DNA of 18,755 nucleotides from DTPS01 sp049591295 (GTDB lineage: Bacteria > Acidobacteriota > UBA4820 > DSQY01): positions 1 to 18,755 of the forward strand of contig JBAWEQ010000178.1 in NCBI GenBank assembly GCA_049591295.1. The letters run 5' to 3'. Numbering within the stretch: the first letter of the stretch is position 1; every line of letters starts with the position of its first letter. A model generated the notes under the pieces. It ran no database searches, was not told the origin of the DNA, and saw only the letters and a program-made list of their open reading frames with translations. Position numbers and translations under genes: made by a program. This document shows, in pieces, positions 6,020 through 12,413 of the stretch.

Positions 6020-7003
6020 ATGATGAGGGATATTCGCCGTTACGACAGCGTGCTGGGAGCCATCGGGTGGACGCCGCTGGTGCGGCTCAACAAGGTGACC
6101 GAGGGGCTTCGCGCCGAGGTGTGGGCCAAGCTGGAATTCCTCAATCCGATGGGGAGCATCAAGGACCGCATCGCGCGGTACATGATCGAGAAGGCCGAGC
6201 GGGAGGGGCGCATCCGGGAAGGGGCCCTGATCATCGAGAGCTCCTCCGGCAACACGGCCCTCGGCCTGGCCATGGTAGCCATCCAGAAGGGCTACCGGCT
6301 GAAGGTCGTGGTGCGCGACAGCATCAGCCCGGAGAAGGAGGCGCAGCTCGTGGCCCTGGGGGCTGAGGTGCTGAAGGTGGACCACACTCTGCCGCCCGAC
6401 TCGCCCGACTCCTATAACCGGATCACCCCGAGGCTGGCCGCCGACACCCCCGGCTGTTTCTTTCCCGACCAGCACAACAACCGGGACAACAACGAGGCGC
6501 ACTACGCCACCACGGGCCCGGAGATCTGGGAGCAGATGGAGGGGCGCATCGACTTCCTGGTGGCGGGCATGGGCACGGGCGGCACCATCGGCGGCACGGC
6601 CAAGTTCCTGAGGGAGCGGGACCGGAACATCCGGGTGGTGGCCGTCGACTCCGAGGGCTCGATATTCACCGACTACTTCCGCACGGGCCGCAGGGTCGAG
6701 CCCAAGCCCTACCTTCTGGAAGGCCTGGGGGACGAATTCCTGATCGGCACCGCCGACTTCACCGTGATCGACGACATCATCCAGGTGAGCGACCGCGACG
6801 CCTTCCTGACCACCCGCGAGCTGGTGCGCCGCGAGGGCGTCATGGGCGGAGGCTCCAGCGGGGCGGCGCTCTGGGCCGTGCGGAAGCTGGCTTCCACGCT
6901 CGATCGGCCGGCGCGCATCGTCACCATCTTCCCCGACGGCGCCTCGCGCTACCTGAGCACCATCTTCAACGACGGCTGGATGCGGGAGAAGGGCTTCCTG
7001 TAA
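6020..7003 (+). CDS. Cystathionine beta-synthase / cysteine synthase family PLP enzyme
   Basis: A fold-type II PLP enzyme of 327 residues without C-terminal CBS regulatory domains. The PLP-binding Lys48 is in NPMGSIKDRIA. The substrate-carboxylate loop is ESSSGNTALG (family consensus TSGNTG), the phosphate-binding glycine loop is GMGTGGTIGG, and a late GGGSSGAA segment is present. The HYATTGPEIWEQ and C-terminal DGWMREKGFL segments resemble bacterial cystathionine beta-synthases, so condensation of serine or an activated serine with homocysteine is likely. O-acetylserine or O-phosphoserine sulfhydrylase activity is an alternative. The SSSGN motif is also found in SbnA-type diaminopropionate enzymes. 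ATG 6020 or 6023 is chosen because AGGAG lies at 6013-6017; the open frame extends upstream without support. trxB follows after 61 bp, probably as a co-transcribed sulfur/redox pair. Confidence 0.87.
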   Translation: MMRDIRRYDSVLGAIGWTPLVRLNKVTEGLRAEVWAKLEFLNPMGSIKDRIARYMIEKAEREGRIREGALIIESSSGNTALGLAMVAIQKGYRLKVVVRDSISPEKEAQLVALGAEVLKVDHTLPPDSPDSYNRITPRLAADTPGCFFPDQHNNRDNNEAHYATTGPEIWEQMEGRIDFLVAGMGTGGTIGGTAKFLRERDRNIRVVAVDSEGSIFTDYFRTGRRVEPKPYLLEGLGDEFLIGTADFTVIDDIIQVSDRDAFLTTRELVRREGVMGGGSSGAALWAVRKLASTLDRPARIVTIFPDGASRYLSTIFNDGWMREKGFL

Positions 7004-7064
7004 AGAGACCGGGACGATTCGTGCGCCCCTTTCGACTGAAGTGGAGAGGCGGCGGCAAGGAGCT

Positions 7065-8012
7065 ATGAACATGATCGAAAAAGTCGTCATCATCGGTTCG
7101 GGGCCGGCCGGGCACACGGCCGCCATCTACGCCGCCAGGGCCGGCCTGAAGCCCCTCATGTTCGAGGGCTTCATTCGCGGAGGAGTGGCCGGGGGGCAGC
7201 TCATGACCACCACGGAGGTGGAGAACTTCCCCGGCTTCCCCGAGGGGATCACCGGTCCCGAGCTGATGAACCGGATGCGGGAGCAGAGCACCCGCTTCGG
7301 CACGCGCATCATCACGGAGGACGTGGATTCGGTGGATCTCTCCAAGCGCCCCTTCACCATCCGCTCGGCGGAGGAGACAGCCGAAGCCAGGAGCATCATC
7401 ATCGCCACCGGCGCCACCGCCAAGCGCCTCCACCTCCCCTCGGAGGAGCGCCTGTGGAATCGCGGCATCTCCGCCTGCGCCGTGTGCGACGGCGCGCTAC
7501 CCATCTTCCGCGACCGGGTGCTGGTTGTGGTCGGCGGCGGAGACACGGCCGTGGAGGAGGCCACCTATCTGACTCACTTCGCCTCCAAGGTGCTCCTCGT
7601 CCACAGGCGGGACGAGCTGCGAGCTTCCAAGGCGATGCAGAAGCGGGCCACGGAAAACCCGAAGATCATGCCCATCTGGAACTCCGTCGTGGTGGACGCG
7701 GTGGGCGAGACGGGGCTGCGCGGAGTGATCATCCGCCATCTGCCGACGGGCAGCGAGAAGACCGTGGAGGCGGCGGGGCTCTTCTACGCCATCGGACACA
7801 ACCCCAACACGGAGCTGTTCAAGGGCCAGTTGGAGATGGACGAGACCGGCTACCTGATCGCCCAGCCGGACAGCAGCTACACCAGCGTGCCCGGCGTCTT
7901 CGCGGCGGGCGACGTCCGGGACAAGGTCTACCGCCAGGCGATCACGGCGGCGGGCATGGGCTGCCGGGCCGCCCTCGACTGCGAGCGGTGGCTGGCCGAA
8001 CACGGCGGGTAG
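7065..8012 (+). CDS. trxB: Thioredoxin reductase
   Basis: An NADPH-dependent FAD flavoprotein of about 315 residues that reduces thioredoxin in the cytoplasm. The N-terminal FAD-binding motif is VVIIGSGPAGHTAAIYAARA, followed by the family-typical GGQLMTTTEVENFPGFPEGI. The redox-active pair is Cys138/Cys141 (SACAVCDGA). The NADPH-binding part is VVGGGDTAVEEATYLTH with HRRDELRASK, and the C-terminal FAD loop is FAAGDVRDKVYRQAITAAG. Length and domain order are those of low-molecular-weight TrxB. AAGGAG at 7057-7062 sits very near ATG 7065 and ideally for ATG 7071, so either may be used. It follows the PLP enzyme at 61 bp and ends in a hairpin-rich region facing the convergent diguanylate cyclase gene. 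Confidence 0.95.
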   Translation: MNMIEKVVIIGSGPAGHTAAIYAARAGLKPLMFEGFIRGGVAGGQLMTTTEVENFPGFPEGITGPELMNRMREQSTRFGTRIITEDVDSVDLSKRPFTIRSAEETAEARSIIIATGATAKRLHLPSEERLWNRGISACAVCDGALPIFRDRVLVVVGGGDTAVEEATYLTHFASKVLLVHRRDELRASKAMQKRATENPKIMPIWNSVVVDAVGETGLRGVIIRHLPTGSEKTVEAAGLFYAIGHNPNTELFKGQLEMDETGYLIAQPDSSYTSVPGVFAAGDVRDKVYRQAITAAGMGCRAALDCERWLAEHGG

Positions 8013-8245
8013 AGACCGGACTGGCTCAGGCGCAGACGGGGCCGATTCGCACTCTGGAGAGCGCTCCTACGGCCGCATTTCTCCGTCATGGGGAGGTTTG
8101 GCGGCCGACGGCGGCCTTCTCGCCTGGGCGGCCTCTTCCGTCAGCGGGTGCGGCGCAGGGAATTACTACTCCGACACCAATAGGGTTGACTCTCTGCAAA
8201 GGGCAGGTTCGAAGTGGGGATGGGAGAGCAGCGAGGCCGAAGCCT

Positions 8246-8272
8246 GAGCCTGCCCCCGCGAAGGCGGGGGGG
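8246..8272. repeat. REP-like palindromic repeat, copy 1
   Basis: GAGCCTG is followed by the hairpin CCCCCGC-GAAG-GCGGGGG, a perfect 7-bp stem with a tetraloop. The same unit recurs at 8321-8347, 75 bp on. Short GC palindromes repeated in intergenic spaces are typical of REP-type sequences. Confidence 0.7.
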
Positions 8273-8287
8273 CCTGCTTGCGAAACC

Positions 8288-8305
8288 AGCCCGCCGCGGT
8301 GGGCT
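8288..8305. repeat. Hairpin between the two REP-like copies
   Basis: AGCCCGCC and GGTGGGCT pair over eight positions, one a G-T wobble, with a 2-base gap at the turn, so the innermost pair probably opens. Lying between the two repeat copies, it completes a three-hairpin array like a BIME. Confidence 0.5.
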
Positions 8306-8320
8306 TTGCCCAGCCGAGCG

Positions 8321-8347
8321 GAGCCTGCCCTCGCGAAGGCGGGGGAG
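8321..8347. repeat. REP-like palindromic repeat, copy 2
   Basis: GAGCCTG is followed by CCCTCGC-GAAG-GCGGGGG. It differs from copy 1 by one C-to-T change in the left arm, which in RNA keeps pairing as a G-U wobble. It lies 30 bp beyond the diguanylate cyclase stop codon. Confidence 0.7.
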
Positions 8348-8377
8348 AGGGAAGGGGCGAACCCCTTTCCTCTCGGA

Positions 8378-9412
8378 TTAGTAGGACGGCCGTTCCTCGG
8401 CGGGCAGCTCCCGGCCCTCGCGGCCCCACACAACGACACGGTCCCGGCCCAGGGTCTTGGCCCGGTAGAGGGCGCCATCCGCCATGGCCACCAGGTCCGA
8501 GGGCGACAGCCCGTCCACCGGCCTGACGGCCGCGATGCCGAAGCTCAGGGTCACCACCGGGCGCGAGCAGGCTGGTCCCTGGGCCAGCCCCAGCTCCTCG
8601 ATCTCCTGCCGCACGGCGTCGGCCATCTCCTGTGCCGTTGCCAGGTCGGTGTCGGGCACCAGGATTGCGAACTCATCTCCCCCGTACCGGGCCACCAGGT
8701 CCTCCGCGCGCCGGAAGTGGCCGAGCAGGATGTCCGTGATGCGGCGGAGACAGTCGTCGCCCCTGACGTGGCCGTGGGCGTCGTTGTAGGCCTTGAAGTG
8801 GTCGATGTCGGCCATGAGCAGAACTACCTGCTGGCCGTGGCGCTGGGCCCTCGCCCACTCCGTGCAGAGGCTTCCCCCGAATCGCCGGCGGTTGGCGGCC
8901 CCGGTCAGCGGGTCCTGCGTGCTGAGCAGCTCCAGCCGACTGTTGAGCGCTTCCAACTGCTGCGTCCGCACCTCCAGGAGCCGGTTCGCCTCCTGGAGCT
9001 CGCGCGTCTTCTCCTCCACCGCCCGCTGGAGAGCCTCCTCCCTCTCGTTCTTGCGGCTTCTCCTCACCCTCGAAACCAGCGCGCCTCCCAACAGGATCAG
9101 AAAGATCGCGGTGCCGGCCACGATGATCTCCCTTCCGCCCGACGCCAGAAGACGGGCCTGGGTGGGCTTGGATGCCGCGGAGGGAGCCTCTGCGGCCCGG
9201 TCTGCCGTTCGAGATTCCTGGGGGACCGAGGTGGGAGGAGCCAAAAGCCCCGCAGCAGCGGAAAGGACGAACCCACGGACGCCTAACGGCAGGAGCGCCG
9301 GCCAAGCTGCCAGGATGAACACCGCGGGTAAGAGCAGGGGTCGCCAGCGGGCCTTCTTTGGAATGGTACCCCCCCTAAACCGATTGACCAGGCCGCAGAT
9401 CCGCACGGACAC
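8378..9412 (-). CDS. Membrane-anchored GGDEF diguanylate cyclase
   Basis: A protein of about 344 residues that would make cyclic di-GMP from two GTP. It has a first hydrophobic segment at about 25-52, an extracytoplasmic stretch rich in Pro, Ala and Ser (about 53-92), a second membrane segment at about 96-114, a charged coiled coil at 118-165, and a GGDEF domain from DPLTGAANRR onward. The active-site loop is ARYGGDEFAIL (residues 244-248). An intact product-inhibition site, RAED (235-238), lies five residues before it. No recognised sensor domain lies in the short extracytoplasmic segment. The start is unsure: GTG at 9412, or GTG at 9406, which has GAGGAG five bases upstream. It converges with trxB, and a 284-bp gap separates it from ispH. 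Confidence 0.92.
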   Translation of the reverse strand: MSVRICGLVNRFRGGTIPKKARWRPLLLPAVFILAAWPALLPLGVRGFVLSAAAGLLAPPTSVPQESRTADRAAEAPSAASKPTQARLLASGGREIIVAGTAIFLILLGGALVSRVRRSRKNEREEALQRAVEEKTRELQEANRLLEVRTQQLEALNSRLELLSTQDPLTGAANRRRFGGSLCTEWARAQRHGQQVVLLMADIDHFKAYNDAHGHVRGDDCLRRITDILLGHFRRAEDLVARYGGDEFAILVPDTDLATAQEMADAVRQEIEELGLAQGPACSRPVVTLSFGIAAVRPVDGLSPSDLVAMADGALYRAKTLGRDRVVVWGREGRELPAEERPSY

Positions 9413-9696
9413 TCCTCACCGTGCCCTGCCTTAATATTCCTCGCCCGCATTCGATTCAGATCCTACATGCCCGCGAAGGTGTCCACTCGAACTGGCTGTT
9501 GCCCCGCCAGTTTGGATCGTCCTTCGCCACCCTAGCCCAATCGCATCAACATGCTCGAAGTAGACCACGACCCATCGTCCTTGTCAAGAGCACAGGCCCG
9601 CTGATTCCAAAGGCTCTTCGGCGGGCGTTGGTGGGGGGGCGATAATGTCAAGTGAAACTGATTTTGTCTAGTGTCGCGGGGGGACTACGGCGCCCT
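9413..9696. other. Intergenic gap between the diguanylate cyclase gene and ispH
   Basis: About 284 bp with no supported gene. A 74-residue plus frame exists but has no recognisable family or ribosome binding site. Near 9643-9667 a less GC-rich patch contains GTCAAGTGAAACTGATTTTG, which looks like the ends of some IS21-family elements. No istA or istB sequence accompanies it. The promoter of the leftward diguanylate cyclase gene probably lies here. Confidence 0.4.
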
Positions 9697-10605
9697 TCAG
9701 CGGGGCCTGCGCCTGGGATCGGGCGGAGCGATGAGTTCGAAGGGAAGGCCCTCCTCGCCGGCCATGGCCCGGAGCCGCTCCTCCACCTCCTCGATCACGT
9801 AGTCCGGGGTCGAGGCCCCCGCGGTGATCCCCACGCCCGAGATATCCAAAAACCACTCCCGGGCCAGATCCGCGGCTCCTTGGATGAGATAGCTGCGTTT
9901 GAGCTGGTGGCAGATCTCGTAGAGGTGGCGGGTGTTGGCGGAATGGCGCCCGCCAACGACCAGGATCAAGTCCACCTCGGGATCCTCGGCGAGCCGCTTG
10001 GCCGCGTCCTGGTTCTCCTTGGTGGCGTAGCAGACCGTGTCCGCCCGGCTCGTTCCCGGCTGGGCGGCTTCGATGACCTGGACCACCTCCTCATACTCCT
10101 CGGCGTTCAGCGTGGTCTGGTAGAGCACCTTGATGGCGGTGTAGCGGCTCCAGTTCACGGACCTGGCCTGCTCCACGCTCTGGATGATGTGGTAGGAAGA
10201 GGGATCGAGGTCGTGCGTGTAGCCGATCACCTCCCTGTGCTTCGGGTCGCCGATGAACACCAGGTGCGCGCCCGCCTCCAAGGAGCGCCTCGCCTCCTTG
10301 TGGATGTCGTAGACGAACTTGCAGGTGGTGTCCAGGATGTCCAGGCCCTGGGCCTTGGCCTTCTCGTGGAAGGAGGCCGGCACCCCGTGGGCCGAGAAGA
10401 CGATCACGGGCTCCTTGACCTCCTCGATGGCGTGAACCGTCCGGACCCCGAGCCGCTCCAGGTCCTCCACCACACGCTCGTTGTGAACGACCTGCCCCAG
10501 GATGGCCCCGCGTCCGCCCTGTCCCGCAAAGCGCCGGACCTTCAGGTCCGCGATCCGCACCCCGGAGCAGAAACCGTATTTGTCCGCCCGCTTGACCTTC
10601 ATCAT
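9697..10605 (-). CDS. ispH: 4-hydroxy-3-methylbut-2-enyl diphosphate reductase
   Basis: IspH (LytB), 302 residues, is the last enzyme of the MEP isoprenoid pathway. It converts HMBPP to IPP and DMAPP with a [4Fe-4S] cluster. The three cluster cysteines are present: Cys13 (YGFCSGV), Cys95 (LDTTCKFV) and Cys192 (DTVCYATKENQ). Substrate-binding His41 (VVHNERV), His73 (SAHGVPA) and His123 with catalytic Glu125 (PKHREVIG) are conserved, as is GASTPDYVIEEV. The second cysteine is followed by Lys-Phe, where many homologues have Pro. ATG 10605 overlaps the mocA-like stop by 4 bp, with GGAG upstream, so translation is probably coupled. It is the last gene of a molybdenum-hydroxylase run, an unusual place for an essential isoprenoid gene. 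Confidence 0.95.
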   Translation of the reverse strand: MMKVKRADKYGFCSGVRIADLKVRRFAGQGGRGAILGQVVHNERVVEDLERLGVRTVHAIEEVKEPVIVFSAHGVPASFHEKAKAQGLDILDTTCKFVYDIHKEARRSLEAGAHLVFIGDPKHREVIGYTHDLDPSSYHIIQSVEQARSVNWSRYTAIKVLYQTTLNAEEYEEVVQVIEAAQPGTSRADTVCYATKENQDAAKRLAEDPEVDLILVVGGRHSANTRHLYEICHQLKRSYLIQGAADLAREWFLDISGVGITAGASTPDYVIEEVEERLRAMAGEEGLPFELIAPPDPRRRPR

Positions 10606-11237
10606 CCCCTCTCCGTACAGGCCCCGCCGGGGCCTTGGGACTGTTGTAACACGGATGGCCGATCAGAATTCCGGAAGCGCTCCCACTCCTCCCACGTGTC
10701 CAGGTCTTCGGCCCCCTCTTTCAGGGGAACCTTTTCCACGCGATCGCCGAGCCCATGAAGAAGCTGCTTCGCCCCGGCATCGCCCCGGAGAGCGTGCAGG
10801 GCGGGGAAGAGCCCCCGCTCGAAGACGGTAGGGGCGCCCACGGTTCCCCCGTATGAGGCCGCTGCCGCCGGACGCCCCGATTTCAGCCAGGCGGAAATCA
10901 GCCGATCGATCTCGACCGCGCCCACCCGCGGCTGGTCCGCCAGGAGCAACACCGCCGCCTCGCATGAGCGCGGCAGCGATCCCAAGCCCACGCGGATCGA
11001 AGAGGCCAGACCGCTTCGCCAGAGGGGATTGATCACCGGCCGGAGGCGAAGCCCCGCCAGCTCGCCGGCCAGCGCGCGGGCGCTAGACCCGAGCACCACC
11101 ACCACGGGACGGCAACGCGAGGCGCAGGCGGCCTCGGCGGCCCGCCTCACCAGCGATTCCCCCTCCACCGAGAGAAGGAGCTTGGGGCGTCCCATTCGGA
11201 CGGCACCGCCAGCGGCCAGCAGCACCGCCCCGATCAT
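10602..11237 (-). CDS. mocA: MocA-like molybdenum cofactor nucleotidyltransferase
   Basis: A 211-residue MobA/MocA-type NTP transferase. The N-terminal nucleotide-binding signature is VLLAAGGAVRMGRPKLLL, followed by NPLWRSGLASSIRVGLGSLP and the metal-binding LLLADQPRVGAVEIDRL. The LADQP form and the adjacent XdhC gene point to CTP:molybdopterin cytidylyltransferase, which makes the MCD cofactor used by xanthine-dehydrogenase-family enzymes, rather than MobA, which makes the guanine form. The start at ATG 11237 has only a weak G-rich site upstream. A 28-bp gap follows xdhC, and a 4-bp overlap leads into ispH. The nucleotide specificity (CTP or GTP) is inferred from context. Confidence 0.85.
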   Translation of the reverse strand: MIGAVLLAAGGAVRMGRPKLLLSVEGESLVRRAAEAACASRCRPVVVVLGSSARALAGELAGLRLRPVINPLWRSGLASSIRVGLGSLPRSCEAAVLLLADQPRVGAVEIDRLISAWLKSGRPAAAASYGGTVGAPTVFERGLFPALHALRGDAGAKQLLHGLGDRVEKVPLKEGAEDLDTWEEWERFRNSDRPSVLQQSQGPGGACTERG

Positions 11238-11265
11238 GCGGGCCCCCGTCGCAGCGCCGCCGTTC

Positions 11266-12405
11266 TCACCCCCCGGCCCTCGCGTGCAGCGGTCCCGCGC
11301 GATCGCGGAGAAGACCGCCCCCCGCTCCCCTAACCTCGGCCAGGATCTCCGCGGCCACCGCCAGGGCGATCTCCTCCGGGCCGTCGGCTCCGATATCCAG
11401 GCCCACGGGACCGTGAAGACACCGCATCTGATCGGGCGACGGCATCACTCCCCTGTCCGCCAGCTCCGACAGCAGCCGCTCGGCCCGCCTTTTCGGCCCC
11501 AGCAGGCCGAGGTAGGTGAAAGGGCGGCGCATCAGGCGCTCGAGGTAGTCCGCATCCATGGGAAAATTGTGGGACATGAGCACGGCTGCCGTTTCGCCGG
11601 CCGCGGGCAGCGCCGCCGACAGCTCTTCGGGCCGGAGCAGGAGGACCGACTCGGCTTCGGGAAACCTCGCCCGGCGAACCAGCTCCTCCCTCCAGTCCAC
11701 GACGACAGCCCTCCAGCCAAGGCTCGAGGCCAGCGCCGCCAGGGGTCGGGCGTCGGCGCCGGCGCCGATGATCAGAAGGGTGAGCGGAGGGCCTAGCCGC
11801 TCCACCAGCAGGTCGAAGTCTCCGCCGTTCGACGAGAGAGGAACCAGCCCGGTCCTCCCCGTGGCGAGGCACTCTCGCGCGGCCGCCTCGACGGTCCCGG
11901 CCAGAGCCCGATCATCGATCTCGGATCGGAGCTCTCCTCCGGGATAGAGCACGAGCCGGCTCACCGTTTCGTGCCCTCTCCCGTCCGCTGCGAACAGGGT
12001 CGCCAGCACGCCCGTTCCTAGGACGAGGCACTCTCTTGCGAATTCCAGGGGATTTAGGGCGGCACCTTCCGCCGGCTCGACCAGGATGGTCACCACGCCG
12101 TTGCAGCCCAGGCCCGAGCCCCACAGGGCATCGCCTGGGGCGGTGGTGTCGTAGAGGAGGACCCTGGCCTCTCCCCGGCGGATCACGTCGCGGGCCTTCT
12201 CCAGGAGGTCCCCCTCCACGCAGCCGCCGCTCACGAAGCCCCAGGACTCCCCCTTTTCCGACACCAGGAGGCGGGCGCCGGGACCTCGGTAGGCCGAGCC
12301 CTCCACCTTCAGCACCGTGGCGAGGGCCGCACGAACGCCCTGCTCTTTCAGCGCCGCGCGGGCGCCCAGGATTTCCCGCAGTTCCTTTGCGTTCACGTCT
12401 GCCAC
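11266..12405 (-). CDS. xdhC: XdhC/CoxI family molybdenum cofactor insertion protein
   Basis: A 379-residue XdhC/CoxI-type chaperone. It has an N-terminal XdhC_CoxI domain with GFVSGGCVEGDLLEKA and a C-terminal Rossmann-type XdhC_C domain (LTLLIIGAGADARPLAALAS, VVVDWREELVRRA, MSHNFPMDADYLERL, YLGLLGPKRRAERLL, HGPVGLDIGADGPEEIALAV). Proteins of this family bind the molybdenum cofactor, help sulfurate it and insert it into the apoenzyme. The partner is almost certainly the IorB gene that ends 8 bp upstream. GTG 12405 is the longest start, but GTG 12396 has better spacing from GGAG. It belongs to the leftward run with iorA, iorB and mocA. Confidence 0.9.
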   Translation of the reverse strand: MADVNAKELREILGARAALKEQGVRAALATVLKVEGSAYRGPGARLLVSEKGESWGFVSGGCVEGDLLEKARDVIRRGEARVLLYDTTAPGDALWGSGLGCNGVVTILVEPAEGAALNPLEFARECLVLGTGVLATLFAADGRGHETVSRLVLYPGGELRSEIDDRALAGTVEAAARECLATGRTGLVPLSSNGGDFDLLVERLGPPLTLLIIGAGADARPLAALASSLGWRAVVVDWREELVRRARFPEAESVLLLRPEELSAALPAAGETAAVLMSHNFPMDADYLERLMRRPFTYLGLLGPKRRAERLLSELADRGVMPSPDQMRCLHGPVGLDIGADGPEEIALAVAAEILAEVRGAGGGLLRDRAGPLHARAGG

Positions 12406-12413
12406 TCCGGTTT

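Larger units (their letters stand above)
8013..8377. other. Convergent intergenic region with REP-like hairpins
   Basis: About 365 bp between the ends of trxB and the diguanylate cyclase gene. Its right half contains three GC-rich hairpins (8246-8272, 8288-8305, 8321-8347). No gene is supported: the long plus frame crossing this region is a by-product of GC bias. The hairpins may act as a two-way transcription terminator or mRNA-stabilising element, although no strong T-run is next to them. Confidence 0.6.

Noticed and set aside
8246..8347. CRISPR-like spacing of the repeated GAGCCTG unit
   Set aside because: There are only two copies, each a strong palindrome, with a third hairpin between, and there are no cas genes. 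This fits REP sequences, not CRISPR.
7454..9286. 610-codon plus frame spanning trxB, the hairpin region and the diguanylate cyclase gene
   Set aside because: It overlaps two genuine genes and reads through the REP-like repeats. Its composition is low-complexity.
9421..9645. 74-codon plus frame between the diguanylate cyclase gene and ispH
   Set aside because: It has no ribosome binding site, no motif, and a composition unlike the neighbouring genes.
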